From: Salinimicrobium sediminis
GTDB lineage: Bacteria > Bacteroidota > Bacteroidia > Flavobacteriales > Flavobacteriaceae
DNA length: 64,000 nucleotides
Direction: 5' to 3'
Assembly: GCF_900215295.1 (NCBI RefSeq)
Contig: NZ_OCMF01000002.1
Span: 558,001-622,000 of the forward strand
This document shows, piece by piece, positions 25,596 to 34,130 of the stretch. Every line of letters starts with the position of its first letter. Positions within the stretch are counted from its first letter, which is position 1. The position numbers and the translations under genes are program-made. The notes beneath the pieces are model-generated. The model did not search any database and was not told where the DNA came from. It saw only the letters and a list, made by a program, of their open reading frames with translations.

Positions 25596-27215
25596 ATGAA
25601 TAGTATTCTTGATTTTTTGGGTGAAATCTCATGGTGGATGTGGATTCTTATTTTTCTGGGGTTGGTACTTATATATGATATCTTTATCAACAAGAAACAC
25701 ACTATACTCCACAATTTTCCTATTGTGGGTCATTTTAGGTATATGCTGGAGAGCATTGGTCCAGAACTTAGGCAGTATATCGTAGCCGGAAACAGGGAAG
25801 AGCTTCCATTTAACCGTATAGAACGGGGATGGGTCTACGCCTCCTCCAAAAATCAAAATAATTACGAAGGTTTTGGAACAGATCAGAACATCTACGAGGT
25901 AAATTACATCTTCATCAATAATGCAGTGATTCCTTATTCTATGCCCGAAGATCATATTAACAGGCAGGATCCTTATTTTCTGGCCTGTGCTAAGGTGATG
26001 GGCGAGTTTAACAAAAGGAGAAGACCGTACAGACCGGCCTCGGTCATTAACGTATCTGCAATGAGTTTCGGGTCCCTTTCTGCCAAAGCTATAGAATCCC
26101 TCAACCTGGGATGTAAAAAAGCATATGCCTTTCATAATACAGGAGAAGGCGGTCTTTCTCCTTATCATAAAAAAGGAGCCGATGTGGTTTACCAAATAGG
26201 TACCGGGTATTTTGGAGTACGTAATCCAGACGGTAGTTTTTCCATGGAGAAACTGGTAAAACTTGTTGAAGAAAATCAACATATACGAGCTATAGAAGTA
26301 AAACTTTCTCAAGGTGCCAAACCGGGAAAAGGCGGAGTACTCCCGGCGTCAAAGATCACCCGGGAAATTTCAGAAATCCGCCACGTCCCTTTAGGAAAGG
26401 ATGTTCTATCTCCACCTTCTCACAGCACCTTCAGCAATATGCAGGAGCTGGTGGATTTTATTGAAGACATTGCAGAACATACAGGCCTCCCCGTTGGTGT
26501 AAAGGCTGCAATTGGTAAACTTGATGAATGGAAAGAGCTTGCGACAATCATGGCAGAAACCAACCGCGGCCCCGATTTTCTTTCCATTGATGGCGGTGAA
26601 GGAGGTACAGGTGCCGCACCTCCCAGTTTTGCCGATCATGTTGCCCTACCATGGATCTATGGCTTTACAGATGTCTACAAGGTTTTTCAGGAAAAAGACC
26701 TTACCAACAGGATTGTATTTATTGGGAGTGCTAAATTAGGTTTCCCCGCGAAGGCGGCGATGGCTTTTGCCATGGGTGCCGACTGTGTTAGTGTAGCCCG
26801 CGAAGCCATGTTAAGCATTGGCTGCATACAGGCCCAGGCATGTCATACCAACAGATGTCCTACCGGGGTAGCCACTCAGAATCGTTGGCTACAGGCCGGG
26901 ATCAACGTTAAAAACAAATCTGAAAGAGTCAATTATTATTTTACTAATTTCAGAAAAGAATTGCTGGAGATCACTCATGCCTGCGGATATGAACATCCCT
27001 GCCAGTTCACTATGGACGACGTTGAGATCAATCTGGGAGATAGGTTTATTGCCAAAACCCTGGCGGAAACTTTTATGTACAACAAAACAAAAGTTCCATT
27101 TGATTCTGTTGCTACTTTGGCAGGATGTCCTAACTTAGGGGGCTCATACAGAAAAGGAGAGGAAACCGATGTCAAAGAGGTAGAAACTGAAGAAACCTCG
27201 GTCTCCGAACAATAG
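25596..27215 (+). CDS. Membrane-anchored FMN-binding glutamate synthase-like protein
   Basis: A 539-residue protein with one N-terminal membrane helix (residues 14-31) and a glutamate synthase central plus FMN-binding domain (about 90-500). SIDGGEGGTGAAPPSFADH binds FMN. The cysteines in CIQAQACHTNRCPTG follow the C-x5-C-x4-C spacing of the 3Fe-4S cluster in GltS. The glutaminase and the NADPH subunit are absent, so this is the stand-alone form and not true glutamate synthase. The reaction of such proteins is not established. A small helper-like gene follows after 6 bases. Confidence 0.88.
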   Translation: MNSILDFLGEISWWMWILIFLGLVLIYDIFINKKHTILHNFPIVGHFRYMLESIGPELRQYIVAGNREELPFNRIERGWVYASSKNQNNYEGFGTDQNIYEVNYIFINNAVIPYSMPEDHINRQDPYFLACAKVMGEFNKRRRPYRPASVINVSAMSFGSLSAKAIESLNLGCKKAYAFHNTGEGGLSPYHKKGADVVYQIGTGYFGVRNPDGSFSMEKLVKLVEENQHIRAIEVKLSQGAKPGKGGVLPASKITREISEIRHVPLGKDVLSPPSHSTFSNMQELVDFIEDIAEHTGLPVGVKAAIGKLDEWKELATIMAETNRGPDFLSIDGGEGGTGAAPPSFADHVALPWIYGFTDVYKVFQEKDLTNRIVFIGSAKLGFPAKAAMAFAMGADCVSVAREAMLSIGCIQAQACHTNRCPTGVATQNRWLQAGINVKNKSERVNYYFTNFRKELLEITHACGYEHPCQFTMDDVEINLGDRFIAKTLAETFMYNKTKVPFDSVATLAGCPNLGGSYRKGEETDVKEVETEETSVSEQ

Positions 27216-27221
27216 TAAACT

Positions 27222-27743
27222 ATGACAGAAGATTCTATTTTACAGTTGCTGTTCTATCTTTTACCGGCAGTTGTTGTAGGCGTCATCGCCTTCTATTTTT
27301 TCAACCTCCATACCCGCAACGAAGAACGGCGCCGGCGTTTCCTTCTTCACAAGGAGTCTCAAAAACATGCTTTACCGCTCAGGTTACAAGCCTATGAACG
27401 TATGGCGCTCTTCCTTGAAAGGATCGCCCCCGGAAATCTTCTCGTACGAGTAAAACCCTTTAAAAGTGGAAAAGAAGATTACGCAAATCACCTCATCAGG
27501 AACATAGAACAGGAGTTTGAGCATAATTTGGCGCAACAGATCTATGTGAGTGAAGAGTGCTGGAATGTGATCAAAGCTTCAAAAAACGCCACGATCAACA
27601 ACATTAGAAAAACTGTTGCCAAAGAGGAGATCACTTCTGCAGATGAGTTAAGGCAAACTATTCTCACCTCTCTTATTGACCAGCAACCTCCCAGCGAAAC
27701 CGGACTTGCCTATATTCGGAAAGATGTGAAGAACCTGTGGTAA
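27222..27743 (+). CDS. DUF7935-like membrane-anchored protein
   Basis: A 173-residue protein with one N-terminal membrane helix (about 7-27), then a basic stretch (RNEERRRRFLLHKE) and a helical soluble region. The phrases RLQAYERMALFLERIAP and IEQEFEHNLAQQIYVSEECW recur, as far as remembered, in a Flavobacteriia family of unknown function. It lies 6 bases after the glutamate-synthase-like gene and is probably co-transcribed, so the two may act together at the membrane. Family name is offered with moderate confidence. Confidence 0.7.
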   Translation: MTEDSILQLLFYLLPAVVVGVIAFYFFNLHTRNEERRRRFLLHKESQKHALPLRLQAYERMALFLERIAPGNLLVRVKPFKSGKEDYANHLIRNIEQEFEHNLAQQIYVSEECWNVIKASKNATINNIRKTVAKEEITSADELRQTILTSLIDQQPPSETGLAYIRKDVKNLW

Positions 27744-27836
27744 AGAAATTTTAGATTCAAAATTTAGAATTCAGAATTAAGGATTAAGGGGTTTTCTGAA
27801 AGCACCTCTGCATTTCTGACCACTGACCACTGACCA

Positions 27837-29906
27837 CTATTTTTCGTCCAGTTTCTTCTGTATTGTATCCTGTTCCTCTGCAGAAAGTTGACCGTTATCG
27901 ACCAGTGTCTTTAGAAGTTGTTTGGAGAATTCCCTGAAGCGATAGTTATGATGGCGTGCAGCTTCCATTAAATTGTAGATGGTCTCACTGCTAAAGGCAT
28001 TGAGCTGATACAAGTATCCAAATGCATTCTCCCGCACCTGGAATTTTTGATGAGGCGCAGTATAACTTTCAAGTTCGGTAATAAATTTCTTTTTGGATTC
28101 GGCACTTACTTCAGGTGTAGCCAGGCTTAGTGCCAGCCATAAGGTGCGGATATTTTTGCTGTTAAAGCCCTCCACGCCCTCCAGTTGGTTCAGGTATTTT
28201 AGTCTGTCCTCCGGAAAATTCATCCATAGATTATATAAAGCCGATTCCTGCGTGAGGTAAGATTCATCGTTTAGAAGCGTTTCATACTGACTTTTGAGCT
28301 GCTGCGGAATTTGCTGCAGTGAGAAAGCTATAGCTTGTCGCGTATAAATATTACCGCTTGAAAAAGCCTTTTTATAGAGGTCTGTAACAGTAGCCGGAGA
28401 TTCAAGTGCTAATTGTAATACAGCTTCCTGCCCCAGGTAATCATTTATCGGAAAACTAAGAGCTTCCTCCAGCAATTCCCTTTTTTCAGAGATTGGTAAA
28501 GGTTTGGCTGCCGCCAGTTCCAGGTATTTTTGAATGAAAGGAGACTTTTTGAGAGACTCCAATGCCTCTGTTCCCTGAAAAGCCGATTGCCTAAGCCAGT
28601 TCTTTTCAAAAACCGAAAGATCCATTCCGCTTGTGGCTTCCATTTCGACTAAAAGATCTTCTGTGGTGGCTGTTCCAAACTTATACTTCTCCAGATAATT
28701 CCTTACTCCGGCGTCAAAAGCTTCGTCCCCTATCAATTGCTGAAGTATATGAAGGGCCCAGGCTCCTTTTTGGTAATAAGTGAGTGAATTGGCATTTTTG
28801 GATACTAACGCCATCCCCTTTCCCTGGTCGCTCAACTGCTTGAGTTCCTCTGCAGTTTTGAACAATTTGCGGTAGTAATAATCCTCTCCAAAGATCTCCT
28901 TTTCGGCAAGCAAGGCATAATAGGTAGAAAAACCTTCCTGCAGCCAGTGATGCTCGGGAGAAGCAGCAGTAACCAGGTTTCCGAACCACTGATGCGCCAG
29001 TTCATGTGCATTTACGTTCACATAGTTTTGATCCTGATATCCTGTAGAATCTACCAGGAACAGGTCAGAAAATATTGTAGCTCCGGTATTTTCCATCCCG
29101 GCATAAAGAAAATCCTGCACGGGAATCTGCTTATATATTTCCCACGGATAAGCGACCCCGATCTTCTCCTCGAAATAGTTCATAAAAAATTCGGAATGCC
29201 GGTAAGTCGGCTCAACTTTATTTTCCATTCCTGCCGGGTAATAAAGCTCCAACGGAATTCCATTTTTTGAGAACCTTATCTCTTTCTCATAATCTCCGGC
29301 GGCAATGGCCACGAGATAGCTGCTCATTGGCCGGTCCATATCGAAACGCCACTGCGTAAGAGAATCATTTAAAATTTCAGTTTTTTGCAGCTCTCCATTT
29401 GCGATCACTGTTTCTCCGGAAGGATAAATTACAGAAAGATCGAATTCCAGTTTCTCTGCAGGGTTATCAAAACTGGGAAGCCAGTGAGAAGTGTACCTCC
29501 CCTGCCCCTGCGTCCATACCTGAAAATCAGGCGTCTCTCCAAGGGCAGTCTTATTGATAAAGTACATGGTTTGCCCGGGGGTGGCCCTATACTTCAGGCG
29601 TAACTGCTGATCCCTGGCAAGCGTAAAACTACCGGTGAGCCAGAATTTTTTTCCGTCAGTGCCAAATTCCGCAGGAGCATTATTCAGAAATACTTCCGAA
29701 AAATGCATTTTTTGAGCATCTATAAAAATTGAGTCAGTAGCCTCTAAAATGTCAAAAGTGTAAACCACATCCCCCGAAACCGCTTTTTTAAAAGGGTCTA
29801 TTTTTACATTAGCCTGCAGGTGAGTGAAATCAACAGCTGCAGACTGCTGGGCCTGCATTCCGCCAGAAAGAATTCCTAAAAAGCTGAAGAAAAAAGGGAG
29901 CTTCAT
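27837..29906 (-). CDS. Exported M1 family aminopeptidase
   Basis: A 689-residue zinc aminopeptidase with a signal peptide (cleavage likely after GGMQA, near residue 19). The beta-rich N-terminal domain covers 25-200. Substrate motif GMENTGATIF lies near 282 and HELAHQWFGN near 301, with the third zinc ligand in WLQEGFSTYY. A C-terminal alpha-solenoid follows (about 450-680). It probably digests peptides in the periplasm or at the surface. A TATATTTG promoter box ends only 4 bases before the start codon, so the transcript may have little or no leader. Confidence 0.92.
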   Translation of the reverse strand: MKLPFFFSFLGILSGGMQAQQSAAVDFTHLQANVKIDPFKKAVSGDVVYTFDILEATDSIFIDAQKMHFSEVFLNNAPAEFGTDGKKFWLTGSFTLARDQQLRLKYRATPGQTMYFINKTALGETPDFQVWTQGQGRYTSHWLPSFDNPAEKLEFDLSVIYPSGETVIANGELQKTEILNDSLTQWRFDMDRPMSSYLVAIAAGDYEKEIRFSKNGIPLELYYPAGMENKVEPTYRHSEFFMNYFEEKIGVAYPWEIYKQIPVQDFLYAGMENTGATIFSDLFLVDSTGYQDQNYVNVNAHELAHQWFGNLVTAASPEHHWLQEGFSTYYALLAEKEIFGEDYYYRKLFKTAEELKQLSDQGKGMALVSKNANSLTYYQKGAWALHILQQLIGDEAFDAGVRNYLEKYKFGTATTEDLLVEMEATSGMDLSVFEKNWLRQSAFQGTEALESLKKSPFIQKYLELAAAKPLPISEKRELLEEALSFPINDYLGQEAVLQLALESPATVTDLYKKAFSSGNIYTRQAIAFSLQQIPQQLKSQYETLLNDESYLTQESALYNLWMNFPEDRLKYLNQLEGVEGFNSKNIRTLWLALSLATPEVSAESKKKFITELESYTAPHQKFQVRENAFGYLYQLNAFSSETIYNLMEAARHHNYRFREFSKQLLKTLVDNGQLSAEEQDTIQKKLDEK

Positions 29907-29910
29907 GCTT

Positions 29911-29918
29911 CAAATATA
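29911..29918 (-). promoter_or_regulatory. -7 promoter element for M1 aminopeptidase gene
   Basis: TATATTTG on the minus strand matches TAnnTTTG. It ends 4 bases before the ATG, implying a leaderless or near-leaderless mRNA if used. Confidence 0.5.
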
Positions 29919-29981
29919 CACTACCCATGCCAAATTGGGAAAAACTAATCTTCCTAAAAGGCTTTTTTTTATCTTCGTTCC

Positions 29982-32087
29982 ATGAATGCCAACCTGCTGC
30001 AAACTCCCATTGATTACCTCAAGGGCATTGGTCCCAACCGGGCAGAGATCCTGCGGAAGGAGATTGGCGTTCACACTTATGGCGACCTGCTCAACTTTTT
30101 CCCCAACCGCTATCTTGACAAAACCCGCTTTTATAAAATTGCAGAACTGGAAAGAAATTCTGCCGAAGTGCAGATCGTGGGAAAGATCGTGCACCTGCGA
30201 ACCGTGGAGCAAAAGAAAAGTAAGCGTTTGGTGGCCGATTTCGTTGATGAAACGGGAAAAATGGAGCTGGTGTGGTTTCGGGGACAAAAGTGGATCCGCG
30301 AAAACCTGAAGCTAAATACGCCCTATGTGATCTTCGGAAAAACCAACTGGTATAACGGACTTTTTAGTATGCCACATCCCGATATGGAGCTGGTGGAAGA
30401 TTATAAAAAGCAACTGCGTACTGCAATGCAACCGGTTTATCCTTCAACTGAAAAACTCGGAAAAGCAGGAATAACCAATAGGGTCATAAGCCGTTGTGTG
30501 CAGCAACTTTTTCTCGAGAGCGGCGGAAAATTTCTCGATCCTTTGCCTCCCCACCTGCGGGAAGAGTTGCATTTATTACCTAAAGCTGAAGCCCTCTTTA
30601 ATGCACATTTCCCTAAAAGTCAGGAACTGCTCGCAAAGGCACAGTTCAGGTTAAAGTTTGAGGAGCTGTTCTATATCCAGGTGCAGCTATTGATGAAGAA
30701 CCTCATCAGGAAACAGAAGATCAAAGGTTTTCCCTTTGAAGCAGTGGGCAGTTATTTTAGTGACTTTTATAGGGATCATCTTCCGTTTGATCTTACCAAT
30801 GCCCAAAAAAAGGTAATAAAAGAAATTAGGCAGGACCTTGGGAGTGGTGCGCAAATGAACCGGTTGTTGCAGGGAGATGTGGGTTCAGGAAAGACCATTG
30901 TGGCTTTGATGAGCGTTTTGCTCGCGCTGGATAACGATTTTCAGACCTGTATTATGGCTCCTACAGAAATCCTTGCCATCCAGCACTACAACGGCATCTC
31001 TGAACTTGTTGCCGATCTGGGAATTACTGTCAGGCTCCTCACAGGTTCTACAAAAACTTCGGAAAGAAGGGAGATCCACGCAGCTTTGGAAAGTGGAGAA
31101 TTGCACTTGCTTATAGGAACTCATGCCCTGCTGGAAGAAAAGGTACAGTTTAAAAATCTCGGCCTGGCTATTATTGACGAGCAACATAGATTCGGTGTGG
31201 CTCAGCGCGCCCGACTTTGGAAGAAAAATCATTTACCGCCGCATGTACTGGTGATGACCGCGACTCCCATTCCCAGAACTTTGGCGATGAGCCTTTACGG
31301 AGATTTGGATGTGTCGGTTATCGATGAACTTCCACCGGGAAGGAAAGAGATTAAAACAGTGCATCGCTATGACAGCAATCGGCTAAAGGTTTTTAAATTT
31401 ATTCGGGATGAAGTAAGGAAAGGACGGCAGGTTTACGTGGTGTATCCACTCATCCAGGAATCGGAATCGATGGATTACAAGGACCTCATGGACGGCTACG
31501 AAAGTATAGCCCGGGAATTCCCAATGCCCGAATTCCAGATCTCTATTGTCCACGGGCAAATGAAACCGGCAGATAAGGATTACGAAATGGACAGGTTCGT
31601 AAAAGGGGAAACCCAGATCATGGTTGCCACTACCGTAATTGAGGTTGGAGTAAATGTTCCGAATGCCAGTGTGATGATCATCGAAAGTGCAGAACGCTTC
31701 GGACTTTCCCAGTTGCACCAGCTGCGTGGTCGCGTGGGTCGTGGTGCTGACCAGAGCTATTGCATCCTTATGACCGGCCATAAACTTTCGAATGATAGCA
31801 AAACCCGCCTTGAAACCATGGTACGTACTGCTGATGGTTTCGAAATTGCAGAAGTCGATCTTAAACTGCGGGGGCCGGGAGATCTAATGGGCACCCAGCA
31901 AAGCGGGATCCTCAATTTAAAAATAGCAGATATTGTAAAAGATAATGACATTTTAAAGACTGCACGTCATCATGCTCTTCAACTTCTAAAGGAAGATCCA
32001 AATCTGGAACTGGAGAAGAACAGGGTGGTAAAATTTACTTATTCTCAGTTGGTAAAGGAGAAAACGATCTGGAATTATATCAGTTAA
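29982..32087 (+). CDS. recG: ATP-dependent DNA helicase RecG
   Basis: A 701-residue branch-migrating helicase that remodels stalled forks and Holliday junctions. The N-terminal wedge/OB domain (about 1-200) begins with PIDYLKGIGPNRAEILRKE. Helicase motifs are GDVGSGKTIVAL, the IIDEQHRFG box in place of DEAD/H, TATPIPRTLAMSL, and QLRGRVGRG followed by DLKLRGPGDLMGTQQSG, the RecG-specific TRG region. All motifs are intact. It is divergent from the M1 gene with 75 bases between. Confidence 0.96.
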   Translation: MNANLLQTPIDYLKGIGPNRAEILRKEIGVHTYGDLLNFFPNRYLDKTRFYKIAELERNSAEVQIVGKIVHLRTVEQKKSKRLVADFVDETGKMELVWFRGQKWIRENLKLNTPYVIFGKTNWYNGLFSMPHPDMELVEDYKKQLRTAMQPVYPSTEKLGKAGITNRVISRCVQQLFLESGGKFLDPLPPHLREELHLLPKAEALFNAHFPKSQELLAKAQFRLKFEELFYIQVQLLMKNLIRKQKIKGFPFEAVGSYFSDFYRDHLPFDLTNAQKKVIKEIRQDLGSGAQMNRLLQGDVGSGKTIVALMSVLLALDNDFQTCIMAPTEILAIQHYNGISELVADLGITVRLLTGSTKTSERREIHAALESGELHLLIGTHALLEEKVQFKNLGLAIIDEQHRFGVAQRARLWKKNHLPPHVLVMTATPIPRTLAMSLYGDLDVSVIDELPPGRKEIKTVHRYDSNRLKVFKFIRDEVRKGRQVYVVYPLIQESESMDYKDLMDGYESIAREFPMPEFQISIVHGQMKPADKDYEMDRFVKGETQIMVATTVIEVGVNVPNASVMIIESAERFGLSQLHQLRGRVGRGADQSYCILMTGHKLSNDSKTRLETMVRTADGFEIAEVDLKLRGPGDLMGTQQSGILNLKIADIVKDNDILKTARHHALQLLKEDPNLELEKNRVVKFTYSQLVKEKTIWNYIS

Positions 32088-32199
32088 TTCCCACACGTCG
32101 ATTTTTCTTACAATCTCATCGAATAACTGGTTCCCAGTAGTTTGCAAGGCATTTTTTGATGTAGATTCGGATATAATTTAACCAAAACTACCAACGATT

Positions 32200-32958
32200 A
32201 TGAAACGAATTTATTTACTATTTATGGCTGTTGCTTTAGCAGCCTGTAGCGCCGAACCGGTGGAGAATGAAGGAGTAACCGCACTGGATGCGAATCTGGA
32301 GACGAAGAGTGACAACAAAGCAACTATGCAAGATGTTGGAGAATCCTTTGACGTTCCAGACTTGATTTGTGCCGGGGAAGAAGCAACTTTTACTTTTAAT
32401 TTTTCTGATAAACCAGGTAATACAAACCTTAAGGTCCAGCTCTTTGGAGATGATCCGGAAACTGAAGAAGTGGAAGAATGGTACAACATCTTTAATGAAC
32501 AGTTTGGCGGCGGCGGACCTGAAAATTTCAATTACACTTTTGAAGAAGCGGGAGAATATTTGGTCCGATATCAAATAGGTGGCGGAGGTTTTACAGAACT
32601 TTCCGTTGCTGTAGTAAATTGTGGTTGCGAGGAAAGCTTCACCTATGTTGACAATGGAGACATGACTTATACCTTTACTTATGCCCCGGAAGAAGACATG
32701 ACTGCTGCAGAATTAGTTTTTACTTTTGCTCAGGGAACTGAAGTATCTGGTTTGGAAACCTGGTACAACAATGGGAAAGCCCAAACTTGGCATCTGGAAG
32801 AAAACTTAACCGCTTGCCAAATCTACACATGGACTGTTGAGCTAAAAGCTAATTGCCCAGGGAATACCATAGAAAATAATGTTTGGACAGACTTCAAGGT
32901 AAATGATGTTTCCAAAAAAGCGAATCCGGAAGACAAATTTATCCAACCTTGTAATTAA
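32200..32958 (+). CDS. Lipoprotein of unknown function with Gly-rich middle
   Basis: A 252-residue predicted lipoprotein (lipobox LAAC, cysteine at residue 16). After an acidic linker come two beta-rich segments. The first (about 55-145) has a PKD-like feel (EAGEYLVRYQIGGGG). The second (about 147-250) contains repeated Tyr/Thr strands, a WYNNGKAQTWHLEE loop and several cysteines that could form disulfides. No family is recognised with confidence. It is likely exported to the outer membrane and stands alone between recG and a terminator. Confidence 0.7.
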   Translation: MKRIYLLFMAVALAACSAEPVENEGVTALDANLETKSDNKATMQDVGESFDVPDLICAGEEATFTFNFSDKPGNTNLKVQLFGDDPETEEVEEWYNIFNEQFGGGGPENFNYTFEEAGEYLVRYQIGGGGFTELSVAVVNCGCEESFTYVDNGDMTYTFTYAPEEDMTAAELVFTFAQGTEVSGLETWYNNGKAQTWHLEENLTACQIYTWTVELKANCPGNTIENNVWTDFKVNDVSKKANPEDKFIQPCN

Positions 32959-32979
32959 TCATTTTTAAAATTTTAAAAT

Positions 32980-33006
32980 AAAGGCCTCACTCCGGGGCCT
33001 TTTTTC
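32980..33006 (+). terminator. Rho-independent terminator after lipoprotein gene
   Basis: AAGGCC pairs with GGCCTT, followed by six T, 22 bases after the stop. Confidence 0.75.
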
Positions 33007-33110
33007 AATTAAGGGTTTTCCCCCGTTTTTTTCTGCAGCAGCTAAGCCATGACATATTAACCTTAAAAATAGTTAAATTTAAAAGGTAATATTTTAAAAG
33101 ATAATGGGTT

Positions 33111-34022
33111 ATGAAAACAAGAACCACAACCACAGCATTGACATGCCTGCTGTTAATCATGTTTATTTTTACAGGATTTGCCCAGGTATTACCTCCAGAT
33201 TCTATTGGAGAGAAAGTTTATAATGAGTATAAGGCAAATGGAGTAGACCAAGCAATTGCCAAATACCAAACCCTTAAAAAAAGTGAAACCAAAGAATTGA
33301 CCCAGGCCGACCTTAACCTGGTGGGCTACAAGATCATGAACGAGGATAAGGACATGATGGCAGCCGAAAAGATCTTTAAACTCAACATGGAGGAATATCC
33401 GCAGGCCGCCAATCCTTACGATTCTTACGGTGATTACTTGGTTGCAAACGGCAAAGAAAAGGAAGCAAAAGAATACTTTAAAAAATCGGCAGAGATGTCT
33501 AAGGATTCTGAGGATGAATGGGAGAAAAATACCCTTTATCCTCAAACCAAAGGCAAACTGGCAAAAATCGACAAAAAACATAAACAAATGGACTTCCTGC
33601 TTGGAGACTGGAATATTGATGCAATAGCTTATGAAGACGGTGCAGAAGTGATGAAAATGAAAGGAAAAGACAAAGTAAAGTTTGATGACGCAGCCAATTC
33701 CATCATTCTCCACCACTATAATGAACAGGGAGAATTGGATGGGATGAGAATCATTACCTATGATGCCATCGACGATGAATTTGATGTGGCTTACTTTAGT
33801 CCCGACAGGTTAAGAGGAATTGAAGTTTCAAATATGAAAATGAAATCCACTGGCGATAAACAGTATGAATTCATGGATTCCTATACTAACGATGAGGGGG
33901 AAGAAATGGAACTGAAACATGAAATCAGGAAAATTTCTGATAGTGAAATGGAATGGATAATATTTGAACAAAATGATAATGAGGAATGGGAAAGGGTCTA
34001 TGCCATGAATATGACCAAATAG
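33111..34022 (+). CDS. Exported TPR plus DUF1579-like protein
   Basis: A 303-residue protein with a signal peptide (cleavage after TGFAQ, near residue 25). Residues 30-150 are helical and contain one or two TPR-like units around NPYDSYGDYLVANGKEKEAKEYF. Residues 155-300 are beta-rich and start with QMDFLLGDWNIDA, as in DUF1579-type lipocalin-like domains. The role is unknown; it is probably periplasmic. The gene has its own terminator and no operon partners. Confidence 0.65.
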   Translation: MKTRTTTTALTCLLLIMFIFTGFAQVLPPDSIGEKVYNEYKANGVDQAIAKYQTLKKSETKELTQADLNLVGYKIMNEDKDMMAAEKIFKLNMEEYPQAANPYDSYGDYLVANGKEKEAKEYFKKSAEMSKDSEDEWEKNTLYPQTKGKLAKIDKKHKQMDFLLGDWNIDAIAYEDGAEVMKMKGKDKVKFDDAANSIILHHYNEQGELDGMRIITYDAIDDEFDVAYFSPDRLRGIEVSNMKMKSTGDKQYEFMDSYTNDEGEEMELKHEIRKISDSEMEWIIFEQNDNEEWERVYAMNMTK

Positions 34023-34042
34023 CACCTTATTTTCTATATTTT

Positions 34043-34077
34043 AAAGGGAAAAGACATAAATGTCTCTTCCCTTTTTT
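34043..34077 (+). terminator. Rho-independent terminator
   Basis: AAAGGGAA...AGACAT pairs with ATGTCT...TTCCCTTT across a short A-rich loop and runs into T residues. Confidence 0.8.
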
Positions 34078-34102
34078 ATTATGCCAAAATCATTCGTAAT
34101 GT

Positions 34103-34110
34103 TATCTTTG
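34103..34110 (+). promoter_or_regulatory. -7 promoter element for pheT
   Basis: TATCTTTG matches TAnnTTTG. The triplet 19 bases further upstream is ATG, one base from TTG. It lies 20 bases before the pheT start. Confidence 0.5.
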
Positions 34111-34130
34111 CTGCTCGAAAAATATTTTCA

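Noticed and set aside
27817-27839. Three copies of TGACCAC in tandem
   Set aside because: It is a short low-complexity run of a type also seen at 57.1 kb and 58.9 kb between genes. It is probably simple-sequence drift and shows no site function.
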